Shown here: positions 17,424-25,745 of the stretch, piece after piece
Layout: each line of letters starts with the position of its first letter
How positions within the stretch are numbered: position 1 is the stretch's first letter
NCBI GenBank assembly: GCA_001724425.1
Contig: MEEK01000016.1
Span: 1-64,000, forward strand
Length of the DNA stretch: 64,000 bases
Direction: 5' to 3'
Origin: Microbacterium sp. SCN 70-27
GTDB taxonomy: Bacteria > Actinomycetota > Actinomycetes > Actinomycetales > Microbacteriaceae
Notes under the pieces: generated by a model
Told to the model about the DNA's origin: nothing
Seen by the model: the letters and a program-made list of their open reading frames with translations, nothing else
Databases searched by the model: none
Made by a program: the position numbers and the translations under genes

Positions 17424-18085
17424 TCAATTCTGAGCATCGACGTGGGCTGTGCGTCTACGGGTCGGCGTCAATGAGCTCGCTGCATCGGTGGTGCCGGTCA
17501 GAACGCGCGTGACCTCGAGGGCGAATCGGTCGCGTGTCGAGTCGATGACCTCGCCGTGGCGAGCGATCAGGAGTCGAGACTCGAGGGCAGGAGACAGCAA
17601 GGGCACCATCGTGACGCCCGGGATGTTTAGAGTTGCGAGGCGTCCGGGGAGCAGCGATACGCCCATGCCTGCAGCAACTAGTCCGACCTGGTCGGTGTAG
17701 GAAGAGCGGTCGACGGTGATGTCGTGGGACTGAGAAGCCGCTCGCGACACGGGCGCCGAGGATCGCATCGTAGGCTTCGGTGGAGTGGCGTCGGGGCGAC
17801 AGCAGCAGACGTTCCCGCCGCAGCTGTCGCAGGCGGAGACCATCCTCGCCTGCGAGTCTGTGCGCTTGGCAGCACGACGACATAGGGGTCACGGTAGATC
17901 TCGTTGATCTGCAGATCATCTTCGTCGGGGCGGGTATACACGAGTGCGACCTCGATCTGCCCTAGCCGCAGCGCGTCGTAGAGCTCACCGGTTGGTGAGA
18001 TGCGCAGATCTATCTCGACTCCGGAGTGCCGCGTGCGGTGCTGCTGGATTGCGGCGGGGATCTGACTGTCCGCGAGTCTCCGAAA
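17424..18085 (-). pseudogene. LysR-family regulator remnant (effector domain, two frameshifts, no HTH)
   Basis: Three overlapping minus-strand frames together spell a LysR substrate-binding domain. The first (about 18085-17860) reads PAAIQQHRTRHSGVEIDLRI, then GELYDALRLGQIEVALVYTR. The second (about 17870-17740) reads HRLAGEDGLRLRQLRRERLLL. The third, to the stop at 17424, reads YTDQVGLVAAGMGVSLLPGR and a normal C-terminus. The HTH domain that should come first is absent: the sequence stops at about 18085, where an unrelated SDR tail begins on the other strand. It cannot encode a working regulator. Confidence 0.75.
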
Positions 18086-18086
18086 G

Positions 18087-18210
18087 ACTTGCCGTCGGAA
18101 CCGGGATCCTCCCAGAAGATGTCGCCGACGCGGTCCTCTACATGCTGACCCGTCCGGCACACGTCACCATCCGCGACCTCGTCCTCTTGCCGTCCGCGCA
18201 GAACATCTAG
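18087..18210 (+). pseudogene. Short-chain dehydrogenase (SDR) C-terminal remnant
   Basis: This plus-strand stretch reads VGTGILPEDVADAVLYMLTR, then PAHVTIRDLVLLPSAQNI and a stop. That is the classic C-terminus of SDR oxidoreductases such as the YdfG type. Everything before it, including the Rossmann fold and the catalytic Tyr-x-x-x-Lys, is missing. It begins where the LysR remnant ends on the other strand, which suggests a deletion across a former divergent LysR-SDR pair. Confidence 0.7.
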
Positions 18211-18275
18211 CGGCGAGACGATCATCGACCTCGATGTCGGCACCGGACGACCGCACGCGTGCTTGAATCACCGAC

Positions 18276-19583
18276 ATGGGGATGGCGAAAAAGCAGGCGA
18301 TTGCAGCGGCTGAGCGCGGCTACGTGTACACCGAGGATGCGACGATCTGTCTGAGCCACATCACCGATCTGTACCTTCAACAACAGGCCGGGCCTGCGAG
18401 CGAGACGACCTGCTCGTTCTGCGACCGATCAGACGACGAAGCGTTCGCCGTGGCGTTCGAGGGCGTGCAAGAAGTGTTCATGAACGCGTTCTGGAACTAC
18501 TACGGTCGCGCGGACGACGCACCCCGGTGGGAGGGTGAATACCACGGACTTGAGGACACCAACACGGCGGTCGGTGAACTTGCCGTCGGTTCCTTCGACG
18601 ACGATGTCGTCGACGACATTGCCACCGCCCTGACCAATGCCATTGAAGACTTCGAAGTGAGCACGTGGTTCACTCCGATGGCGACGGACGATCTTGAATT
18701 GAGCTGGTCCGCGTTCGAGCAGACGGCCCGTCACGTGTCGAGGTTCATCGTTCCCAACGACGACCGCGGACGTTCTCCAATGGCACGCGTCTCGTCGTTC
18801 CTGCGTCAGCTGCTGCTCTATGTGGAGGGCGACCACAACTTGGTACGGACGATGGAGCCGGGCACGCGTGTCTACCGGGGCCGCCCCATCGAAACGGTCA
18901 GCGGCAAGCTGTATCACACAGCCGAAGATCTGGGTCCGGCGCCCGCAGACAAGGCCACAGCGAACCGGATGTCGCCGGCGGGGATCCCGATGTTCTACTG
19001 CTCTGCCGATCCCGTCACCGCGGTGGCAGAGATCGCGGTGCACGACATTAGGCCGTTCGCCGTGATCGGCGAGTTCACCTCACGCCGCCCGTTGCGGATC
19101 CTGGACCTCACCAAAGTGCAGACCCGGCCCTCGCCGTTCGATCCTGATCACTGGGCAGACACCCGGATGCTGTCCTTCCTCGCGCAGTTCGCCGCAGACC
19201 TCTCCCGCCCCGTCATCGCCGACGACCGCCAGCACGTCGAGTACGCGCCAACGCAGGTCCTCACCGAGTACTTGCGGTGGGCGCCCGAGCAGAAGATCGA
19301 CGGCATCGAGATGCGCAGCAGCCAGACGGGTGCATCCACCTACATTCTTTTCATCGGCGCGAACGAGATCTCCGACTTGTCCACGGACGAGGAAACGACG
19401 ACGGCACCACCTGGTGCACTGACCGCGGACCTGTACGACGACGATGAACCAGAAGGTGTCGCGTTCACGTTGGATCCGACCCGCGTTGTCGCCTATCAGG
19501 TGAACCGGAAGGTCGATCCTGTCCGAGTCGCCGTGCGCGCGGCGACGGACTGGTTGATCACAGCCCCGTCCCGTACCTGGTAA
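18276..19583 (+). CDS. RES-domain protein with HEPN/RES N-terminal domain
   Basis: This 435-residue protein has a small zinc-like CSFC motif near residue 47 and an N-terminal helical region like the HEPN/RES N-terminal domain. A C-terminal RES domain starts near residue 195 with TRVYRGRPI and continues with NRMSPAGIPMFYCSADPVTAVAEI, the Arg and Glu pattern that binds NAD. Known RES proteins degrade NAD+ by phosphorolysis and act as toxins in toxin-antitoxin pairs. No Xre antitoxin gene lies beside it, so it may be a single-gene defence protein whose N-terminal part senses infection; that is inference. Start ATG 18276 or 18282. Confidence 0.82.
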   Translation: MGMAKKQAIAAAERGYVYTEDATICLSHITDLYLQQQAGPASETTCSFCDRSDDEAFAVAFEGVQEVFMNAFWNYYGRADDAPRWEGEYHGLEDTNTAVGELAVGSFDDDVVDDIATALTNAIEDFEVSTWFTPMATDDLELSWSAFEQTARHVSRFIVPNDDRGRSPMARVSSFLRQLLLYVEGDHNLVRTMEPGTRVYRGRPIETVSGKLYHTAEDLGPAPADKATANRMSPAGIPMFYCSADPVTAVAEIAVHDIRPFAVIGEFTSRRPLRILDLTKVQTRPSPFDPDHWADTRMLSFLAQFAADLSRPVIADDRQHVEYAPTQVLTEYLRWAPEQKIDGIEMRSSQTGASTYILFIGANEISDLSTDEETTTAPPGALTADLYDDDEPEGVAFTLDPTRVVAYQVNRKVDPVRVAVRAATDWLITAPSRTW

Positions 19584-20137
19584 CCCCTACCGCCTTGCCC
19601 TGCTGGCGTAGACCCAGTAATCCGCCTGTCGCCAGCCCGCTATCGTGGGCTTCCGTCTTCGGAGGGCCGGTCGTAGCGTCGGTGAGGTGCTGAGGTCTCC
19701 ATCGCCTTCACGAGGTGGCCGGAGGGCCGGGCCTTCTGACGGTGACGCCGCGACTGTCCGGCATCTCAGGCAAGGCCCGGGGCGCGCCGTCGAGCGGTAT
19801 CGTGCGGGCGACGAGCTGATCGGGACGGAGCTTCCCTGCTAAGAACAGGTCCAGCACAGCGCCATAGTCCGCCGCCCGCATGCCGTGGCTGCCCAGGATC
19901 TGCAACTCTCCGGCGACGACCACGTTGAAGGGAACACGCGGTTCCTCGGCGAAGAGACCGATCTGCATGCGCCGTCGACGATCCGCGCTTCCTTCCCGGT
20001 CGACACGTCTCCCCGTGGGTCTTCGGACCCGTGGGGTCAAACTGATGGCTCCGAGTGGAAAGGCGGAGTCGTAACGATCACCCATCGCTTCCCGCGTCAC
20101 CACGGAATGGCGGGACAGGGCTGTTCGGGAACGCCCC
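19584..20137. other. 554-bp decayed stretch
   Basis: No intact gene is seen. The stretch holds an alcohol-dehydrogenase remnant on the minus strand (see 19708-19980) and otherwise unassignable sequence between the RES gene and the HEPN-like gene. Confidence 0.6.
19708..19980 (-). pseudogene. Zinc-type alcohol dehydrogenase (MDR) C-terminal remnant
   Basis: The minus strand reads RMQIGLFAEEPRVPFNVVVA, GELQILGSHGMRAADYGAVL and LFLAGKLRPDQLVARTIPLD. This is the C-terminal part of a medium-chain zinc-dependent dehydrogenase, with the ELQILGSHGM motif that follows the nucleotide-binding domain. The N-terminal zinc sites and the Rossmann glycines are absent, and the upstream frame (about 19980-20103) has no similarity to the family. 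It is a truncated relic, like the LysR and SDR pieces 1.5 kb away, and probably came from the same lost metabolic cargo. Confidence 0.72.
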
Positions 20138-20758
20138 CTAAGGGCTGGGAGCCGCGGTCGGCGGGTTCTTGACGACGACCATCGCGGCTTCCAGCCACAC
20201 GGTCATTGCGATCGACTGCAGTTCGAAAAGTCGTGTTGCCAGCTCGGGAAGTTCGGCTCGATCGAGAGCGTCATCGTCCATCCCCACCGAGTGCGCGAGC
20301 TTCCGTTTCCGGACGGTGTAGCCGAGCAGGGAATCATCAACCACGCTGCCGTTGAGGCCGCCGTGAACAACTCGGTTTCGCTGTCTCATCGCATCGTCGA
20401 CGGCACCTGCCAGCTCGACGACGAGGAAGCGTCGGCTGAAGTCGCGCCACTGATCGGTGGCAGCGAGCTCACGGATGTACTGCGTGATTCGGATCACCGG
20501 AAGATCCCGCGTGAGCACCTGGGTCGCCGGTGTCGGGCCGCCAGCCAAGTCCCGCTGCAGCCTCCACAGCCAGTTCTCGAGCTGACCTGCGTAGGCGGCA
20601 ACCAGCCCCAGGGACTGCAGAGAGTCATCGTCGAGCCCACTCCAGTACTTCGCGGAGTCAGACGATGGCAAGAAGACCGGATCACCGTCGGTTCCGGAAG
20701 CGGGACCGATCATAGAGGCGAACGGTTCCACGGTGAGCCCAATCTGCGTAGCAGCCAA
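20138..20758 (-). CDS. Putative HEPN-like protein
   Basis: This 206-residue, mainly helical protein carries RQRNRVVHGG, in which Arg127-Asn128 and His132 form the R-N-x3-H motif of HEPN ribonucleases. The preceding long helices (LVAAYAGQLENWLWRLQRDL and REFSRRFLVVELAGAVDDAM-like) fit the HEPN four-helix fold. HEPN proteins often cut RNA in abortive-infection systems. It lies 83 bases downstream of the nuclease-like gene on the same strand, so the two may form an operon. I do not recognise the exact family; the motif is the main support. Confidence 0.55.
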   Translation of the reverse strand: MAATQIGLTVEPFASMIGPASGTDGDPVFLPSSDSAKYWSGLDDDSLQSLGLVAAYAGQLENWLWRLQRDLAGGPTPATQVLTRDLPVIRITQYIRELAATDQWRDFSRRFLVVELAGAVDDAMRQRNRVVHGGLNGSVVDDSLLGYTVRKRKLAHSVGMDDDALDRAELPELATRLFELQSIAMTVWLEAAMVVVKNPPTAAPSP

Positions 20759-20841
20759 ACTACGCTCAGCATCACGCGCGCTGCCAAAGCGTGCCCCTCA
20801 CAGCGCGGCGAGGCAGCATCAGTGCATCGTCGTCGAACGTC

Positions 20842-21804
20842 TCAGTCACCGGCCGCCGTCGGCGCGGGGATCGAGAAGACCGCAAGGCCGGCGAGCTGAC
20901 CGTCCGGGAACTCGGGGAGCTCGCCGGTGTCGAGGAAACGCTGCACATATTTCGGGGGCGCGGTGCGGAGCCCTCGTAGCACGTTGCGGAAGTACGGTTC
21001 GCTGAAGTGGCCACGATCGTCCGGAACGTCGGGGAAGATGGCGTCTGACCGCACGGTCGTAGGCGCGTCGGTGGCTGCGGAGAACATGCCCATACGTGCC
21101 TTGCGGATCTGGTCGACGATCTTCCTTGCGATCTGACGTGAGCCTGCCTGGGGCTCGTTGAGGAAGCGAACGAACTCGTCTGTGGCGGTAGCGAAGTCGG
21201 GGCTCCAGTAGTCGCCGGGGTCGACGTTCGGGTCCACCAGTTCCTCGAGCGACCGATGAAAGCTGAGGGCGTTGTCGGTCTCGTCGTACGCGGATCCGCC
21301 GAACCTCGTGAGCATCGTCGGCACGACAGACAGGGTCGACATCGCGCACAGCTCGCAATCTTCGTCGTGAGATTCGGCACGGCAGAACGCGCCAGCGCGA
21401 TAGTCACGGGTGCCGAGGTAGAGCGCGTAGAGAGGGACGACGTCGAAATACTGCCCGAGGAACTCCAGGCTCCGCCTCTGCTGGTCAGAGTTGTACTGGA
21501 AGTCGATCCACCAGCGTGACGCGCGCCGCTTCAGTCGCTTGGCCTGCACGACTGCGCCGAACGCCTCCCCTGTGACCTCGTCGATCCACCACCAGATCCA
21601 GTCGGCGCCGGTGTGGCCTTCCTCGACCTGGTTGAACTTCACGTAGCGGGCGAGCGGGTGCGCCGTGGAGAGCACCAGCCCGGTAATCGCGGTCTCCTCC
21701 CACGCTTCACCCTCGGCGGCGAACCCGGCCATCTGCGCGTCCGCGGCCACGCGCGCAGCGCGCATCCGCTCCACGAGGCCATGCGATCCGAATCGAGACG
21801 CCAC
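20842..21804 (-). CDS. Putative PD-(D/E)XK nuclease-like protein (DUF6615-type)
   Basis: This 320-residue protein has a conserved block E-x-x-x-x-GADWIWWWID (Glu61-Asp75) followed by GAVVQAKRL (Gln87-Ala-Lys89). An acid on one strand and a Q-x-K on the next is the core of many PD-(D/E)XK nuclease folds, and the same block (GADW.WWW ... QAKR) is what I recall of DUF6615. Downstream lie a possible zinc-binding CELC pair near residue 150 and no membrane segment. It heads a likely two-gene unit with the HEPN-like gene and is divergent from the XRE-ImmA gene. Defence is a plausible role; cleavage activity is not shown. Confidence 0.6.
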   Translation of the reverse strand: MASRFGSHGLVERMRAARVAADAQMAGFAAEGEAWEETAITGLVLSTAHPLARYVKFNQVEEGHTGADWIWWWIDEVTGEAFGAVVQAKRLKRRASRWWIDFQYNSDQQRRSLEFLGQYFDVVPLYALYLGTRDYRAGAFCRAESHDEDCELCAMSTLSVVPTMLTRFGGSAYDETDNALSFHRSLEELVDPNVDPGDYWSPDFATATDEFVRFLNEPQAGSRQIARKIVDQIRKARMGMFSAATDAPTTVRSDAIFPDVPDDRGHFSEPYFRNVLRGLRTAPPKYVQRFLDTGELPEFPDGQLAGLAVFSIPAPTAAGD

Positions 21805-22045
21805 GGTCCCACGCTACCGCCGGCCTCGAACCGCCTCGCACGGCCGCGCCTCCCTCCCTCTCGCGCAGAGCCATCTGCCGAGGAGTGACGGCTTGCCCAT
21901 GCGTGTCGCGCGCTACTCGACCGCTCGGCCCGTCATCCCCTGACAAACCCCGCTGCAGGCGGCTGCATGCGAGATGGCGGCGGAGCACGTGGCACAACTG
22001 CCCGGCAAAACATGCGTGTGCTATTCTCTTGGTTGGAGGTGAGAG

Positions 22046-23143
22046 ATGGCGGATACGACGGTGTCGATCGTCGCGCTGCTGCGCGAGGCGCGCGGGTGGA
22101 ACCAGACGGAACTGGCGAGAGAGGCGCACATGTCGCAGGCCGTTGTCTCACGCCTCGAAACCCACAGCCTCGAGCTGACCGACGACCGCGTCGATGCCCT
22201 TGCGGCGGCGCTGCAGTGCCCCCCGGATCTGCTGCGAGCGGATCCGTCGGTGACCGGCCTGTCCATCAGCTGCCTGCATCACCGGCGCCGGTCCAGCACG
22301 ATGACCGTGCGCACGATGCGTCGCGTGGAGGCCGTCACCCACCTCACCCGCCTTTCCCTGGAGGGTCTGCTCACCGGGCTGGACCCGCAGCCGCAACGAT
22401 CTCTGCAGCGCGACCCGATCGCACTCGATGGCGACGCCCGTGCCGTCGCCCAGCGACTGCGGGAACGGTGGGGCCTGGGCGACGGTCCGCTGCCCAACCT
22501 CGTCGGGGTCGTCGAGTCCGCCGGGATCATCGTGGTCCGACGCCCGCTGTCCACCCCGGGGCAGGATGCAGTGTCGACGTGGCCTGAGGACCGGTCCCGG
22601 TTCCCGATGATGCTGGTCAGCGATGGGCTGCCCGCCGATCGGCAGCGGTTCACGATCGCCCACGAGCTCGGGCATCTGCTGATGCACGACGCGCCCGGGC
22701 CCGAGCAGGAAGCGCAGGCCAACACCTTCGCCAGCGAACTGCTCGCCCCCGCCGACACCGTCCGCTCCGACCTGGAGGGGTTGCGCACCGGGGACTTCCG
22801 GCGCCTGCTGCTGCTGAAGGAGAAGTGGGGCATGTCGATCTCGGCCCTGATTCGCCGCGCCTTCGACCTCGAGCTGATCACCGACCGGCAGTACCGCGAG
22901 TTCAACATGCGGCTCGGCCAGCTCGGCTGGCGTAAGAGCGAGCCCGGCGACGTCGCCGCGGAGAACCCCACCACCGTCACCCAAATCCTGAACATCCACC
23001 AGCACGTCCGACACCTGTCCATCGCCGACATCGCCGACCTCGCCGGTATGACCGAACCGGCCTTCCGCCGTCACTACCTCGGGGAGAACCCGCAACCCGA
23101 GGCCCTCGTCCCGCTCACGATGGGAGCACCGCTTCATGACTGA
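22046..23143 (+). CDS. XRE-HTH/ImmA-IrrE metallopeptidase-type protein
   Basis: This 365-residue protein has an N-terminal Cro/C1 helix-turn-helix (residues about 5-65, TELAREAHMSQAVVSRLET) and a zinc-peptidase ImmA/IrrE domain with the HELGH motif at 206-210 (FTIAHELGHLLMHD), then EAQANTFASELLAP that supplies the third ligand. Proteins of this build control SOS-independent phage or mobile-element switches by cleaving repressors. A further helical domain (residues about 310-350, HLSIADIADLAGMTEPAFRR) may be a second DNA-binding unit. The start follows TTGGAGGTGAGAG; TATTCT at 22022-22027 is a possible -10. The stop overlaps the next gene by 8 bases. Confidence 0.87.
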   Translation: MADTTVSIVALLREARGWNQTELAREAHMSQAVVSRLETHSLELTDDRVDALAAALQCPPDLLRADPSVTGLSISCLHHRRRSSTMTVRTMRRVEAVTHLTRLSLEGLLTGLDPQPQRSLQRDPIALDGDARAVAQRLRERWGLGDGPLPNLVGVVESAGIIVVRRPLSTPGQDAVSTWPEDRSRFPMMLVSDGLPADRQRFTIAHELGHLLMHDAPGPEQEAQANTFASELLAPADTVRSDLEGLRTGDFRRLLLLKEKWGMSISALIRRAFDLELITDRQYREFNMRLGQLGWRKSEPGDVAAENPTTVTQILNIHQHVRHLSIADIADLAGMTEPAFRRHYLGENPQPEALVPLTMGAPLHD

Positions 23144-24245
23144 CCTCGACCTGACCACGCTGTCCGCCCGCCGCCATGAACCCCGCACCCGGGCTCTGGC
23201 GGGCATCGACAACGCCATCCTCATCCACGCGCCGCACACCGATGTGCGGCGCGTGGCCGCATTCAGCGGCAGCAGTGCCCTGAGCACCGTGTACACGATC
23301 GGCAAAGGCAACCTCACCGCCGCCGCGGACCGGCTGCTGATCCGGCACCGCGAGATCGCCGGCGCCCAGTCCCGCGTCCTGTTCGACGCGAACCGGTACT
23401 CCGGGAAGAACCGCAAGGCCGCCGCCGAGCCCCTCGACGCGGACTGGGTTAACTGGCAGCTCGACCACGGCGCACCGCTCGCACTGACCGACAGCGGCTA
23501 CCTCAGCCTGGAACGCTTCGACGACGTCCACGGTCTTCTGACCGACGCCTCCCGGCTCGCAGACCGCGCCGCCGGCGCGGTGATGGCGGTGCTGCCGATC
23601 GACTACCTGATCCTCAAGAACCGCCCCGACGACCTGCTCGCCGCGATCACCACTGCCGGGATCCCGGTCGCCCTCGCCGTCGGCCACACCACCGACCCGT
23701 TCGGATCCGCTGCCGCCGTGACTGGGCTGCTCACCGTTCTCACCGCCCCGGTCCCGATCGCGCTGCTGCGCTCGGACCTGTCCGCGGTCGGCGCCGTCGC
23801 CGGGGGCGCCATCTTCGGGGCCGTCGGAACCGCCAGCTCGCTCCGGCACATCTGGACCTCCACCGGCGGCGGCGGGGGCCGCGGCGGCCGGGTCGTGTCC
23901 GTGTACGTGCCGCGGCTGATGTCCTACCACCACCTCGAACGGCTGCCGATGGTGGCCGCGCAGATGCCCGCCGACTACTTCTGGTGCTTCTGCGAGATCT
24001 GCCAGGGCGATCCGGTGTTCGATCGCGTCGGAGATCACACCGCGTTCGCGCACAGCATCGGCAGCATCGCGGCCGCCGCACGGGAAGTGCTCGACGGTTC
24101 CCGAGAAGACCGGCTCGCCTCGTTCCGGTCGCGGGCGATGAACGCGCAGATGATGCACATGGACATCGCGACACAGATGGAAGACGCGCACTGGGACGCG
24201 CCCAGCTCGCTCAACGCGTGGGTGAAGGCAGCCGTTCCGCGCTGA
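23136..24245 (+). CDS. tRNA-guanine transglycosylase-like (TGT/DpdA-like) protein
   Basis: This 369-residue protein has two features of the TGT superfamily. TDSGY (118-122) is at the place of the substrate-binding D-S-G-G-F loop. CFCEIC (284-289), followed by His301, matches the C-x-C-x-x-C...H zinc site. Alternating strand/helix segments between (VMAVLPIDYLILKNRPDDLL, then IPVALAVGH) fit a TIM barrel. TGTs exchange guanine for deazaguanine bases in tRNA, and the DpdA branch does so in DNA. No deazaguanine synthesis genes are near. It overlaps the XRE-ImmA gene and converges on the 205-residue gene (35-bp overlap). The family call rests on these motifs only. Confidence 0.5.
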   Translation: MTDLDLTTLSARRHEPRTRALAGIDNAILIHAPHTDVRRVAAFSGSSALSTVYTIGKGNLTAAADRLLIRHREIAGAQSRVLFDANRYSGKNRKAAAEPLDADWVNWQLDHGAPLALTDSGYLSLERFDDVHGLLTDASRLADRAAGAVMAVLPIDYLILKNRPDDLLAAITTAGIPVALAVGHTTDPFGSAAAVTGLLTVLTAPVPIALLRSDLSAVGAVAGGAIFGAVGTASSLRHIWTSTGGGGGRGGRVVSVYVPRLMSYHHLERLPMVAAQMPADYFWCFCEICQGDPVFDRVGDHTAFAHSIGSIAAAAREVLDGSREDRLASFRSRAMNAQMMHMDIATQMEDAHWDAPSSLNAWVKAAVPR

Positions 24246-24828
24246 ACGCGATCGGGAGCGCGTTCGACCGCAGCGCCCAGTCGAACAGTCGCTCCTCGTA
24301 CACCCGCCGCCACAGCGGGCTCAGCGCCGACCCCGGCATCGGTCCCGGGTCGCCCGGGACATGCACGACGACACTGTCGCCGTCGCTGACGACCAGGGTG
24401 GTACCCTGCGCGTCGAACTCCTGAACCACGAGCGGGGACCGGGCCGGGAACTGGGCGAACCCGGCAACCGTGCGGCACAGCGAACGTAGAGGTTTCAGCG
24501 ACCGGCGGATCGCGGTCGGGCGGCCCACACCAATCATCCCAGCGGCCCGCAGCGGGGACTCGACGTCGAGGTCGATCAGCCGACGGACCCCGTCCGGTGA
24601 CGTCGCCGGGCCGACCGACGCGTGCAGACGCTGCGCGAGTATCCTGCGGTCCCACACCACGACCGGGTGCACGTGCGCCCGACAGAAAGTTGTCAACGGC
24701 AGTCCTGCCGCGCCCGGGAACAGCTGCGCCGTGATCGCCGCGACGGCGGTCTTCCGGCCATCCGGTCCCGCCCACGGTGCGTCGAGGTCGCGGTGGGGTG
24801 GTGCGCTGAGCGTCACGTCCAGGCTCAT
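24211..24828 (-). CDS. Unknown 205-residue protein, partner of AbrB-like gene
   Basis: I do not recognise this protein. It is soluble, with LDAPWAGPDGRKTAVAAITA near the start and a conserved-looking end VYEERLFDWALRSNALPIAF. The middle carries several short basic segments (GRPTAIRRSLKPLRSLCRTV). Its ATG at 24828 overlaps the stop of the AbrB-like gene by 4 bases (ATGA), so the two are translated together. Its 3' end overlaps the TGT-like gene on the other strand by 35 bases. This arrangement, small DNA-binding protein first and larger partner second, recalls toxin-antitoxin operons, but no toxin fold is seen. Confidence 0.55.
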   Translation of the reverse strand: MSLDVTLSAPPHRDLDAPWAGPDGRKTAVAAITAQLFPGAAGLPLTTFCRAHVHPVVVWDRRILAQRLHASVGPATSPDGVRRLIDLDVESPLRAAGMIGVGRPTAIRRSLKPLRSLCRTVAGFAQFPARSPLVVQEFDAQGTTLVVSDGDSVVVHVPGDPGPMPGSALSPLWRRVYEERLFDWALRSNALPIAFSAERLPSPTR

Positions 24829-25151
24829 GCGTTCTCCATCCCCTCGACCCTAACCCGCCCTGCGGGCAGCAGTTCCACCGTGTCCTCATGCCGTCGCACG
24901 TACAGCGGATCGCCCGCGGAAGCGCCGAGCTCCGACACCACCCACGCCGGCGCGATCACCTGCGCCTGCGCGGACATCATCCGGAACACCTCATCCTCGG
25001 CCCGCGCCGCCCGCAGCACCACCCGACCGCCGGATCGTTCAAAGCTCACCCTGCCCGGTGTCGCGATCCCCACTGCCGCCAGCAACGCTCGAGGCACGGA
25101 GAACTGTCGGCGCCGATCCAATCGGCGCGGCCCATGAACGTCGCTCAACAC
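24825..25151 (-). CDS. SpoVT/AbrB-like DNA-binding protein
   Basis: This 108-residue protein has an AbrB-type swapped-hairpin sequence near its start (RRRQFSVPRALLAAVGIATPGRVSFERSGG in outline: a polar strand, S-V-P-x-x-L-x-x-x-G-I, then G-x-V-x-F). A second, similar strand pair follows at residues about 70-100 (APAWVVSELGASAGDPLYVR). AbrB-like proteins act as regulators and as antitoxins. The GTG start at 25151 lies next to a small palindrome (25159-25172) that could be its own operator, and the minus-strand hexamer TAAGAT overlaps it. Confidence 0.6.
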   Translation of the reverse strand: MLSDVHGPRRLDRRRQFSVPRALLAAVGIATPGRVSFERSGGRVVLRAARAEDEVFRMMSAQAQVIAPAWVVSELGASAGDPLYVRRHEDTVELLPAGRVRVEGMENA

Positions 25152-25158
25152 AACGCCA

Positions 25159-25172
25159 TCTTATTCCTAAGA
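25159..25172. promoter_or_regulatory. Short palindrome, possible operator
   Basis: TCTTATTCCTAAGA has 5-bp arms and a 4-base spacer. It lies 7 bases before the AbrB-like start and includes a possible -10 (TAAGAT on the minus strand). Confidence 0.4.
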
Positions 25173-25231
25173 CGGTCTGGAGTTGAGGAGGGCGCTGCGC
25201 GCGAGATGCTTGTGTGCGGAAGGGGGGGCGC

Positions 25232-25735
25232 ATGCCCGGTGGACAAGGATCCAGGGAACGCAGAGAGCTTCGCGGGAGACAGCCGTGGAACAATCCCGGC
25301 GTGCGGGATCTGTTCGCGGAGCTCACCGGAGAGCAGTCGGCGTCGGCGTGGGCGGTGAGAGCACGCGTGATCATCGTGCAGTGGCGACGCACGCACGGCG
25401 AGTCACCGACCTGGCAGGAGCTGTTCGCTGAGTTGGCCGGGCAGGATGAGGTGCGCGACGAGCGGCGAGCGAAGGCGTGGACGGAACGGTGGCTGCGGGA
25501 CTACACGCTGATCCACTGGCGCCGCAACCACTGGATCTACTTCACCAAGCACCACCGCTCGCTGCGGCTCCAACCTTCCCCGAAACGCACTCAGGAGCAT
25601 TCGGGATCGGCCCACCGAGGTGCGGTCCCACGAGACGACGAGGATGAGGCATCCGTGGGATGCGAGGTGCCACCGAGTCCGAGCGTCGCGGGGGCCGGGC
25701 CGGCTGAAGAAGCAGAAGCCGACCACCCGGTGTGA
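25232..25735 (+). CDS. Hypothetical protein of the element
   Basis: I do not recognise this 167-residue protein. The first 110 residues look like a real folded domain rich in Trp and Arg (WRRTHGESPTWQELFAELAG, then WTERWLRDYTLIHWRRNHWI). The TW-x-ELF-x-ELAG pattern is like a small helix-turn-helix. The last 55 residues are low-complexity and acidic. A strong purine run (AAGGGGGGG) lies 4-6 bases before the ATG at 25232. It diverges from the AbrB-like gene and converges on the HNH-like gene, 10 bases away. Confidence 0.5.
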   Translation: MPGGQGSRERRELRGRQPWNNPGVRDLFAELTGEQSASAWAVRARVIIVQWRRTHGESPTWQELFAELAGQDEVRDERRAKAWTERWLRDYTLIHWRRNHWIYFTKHHRSLRLQPSPKRTQEHSGSAHRGAVPRDDEDEASVGCEVPPSPSVAGAGPAEEAEADHPV

Positions 25736-25745
25736 TCTCGGCGGG

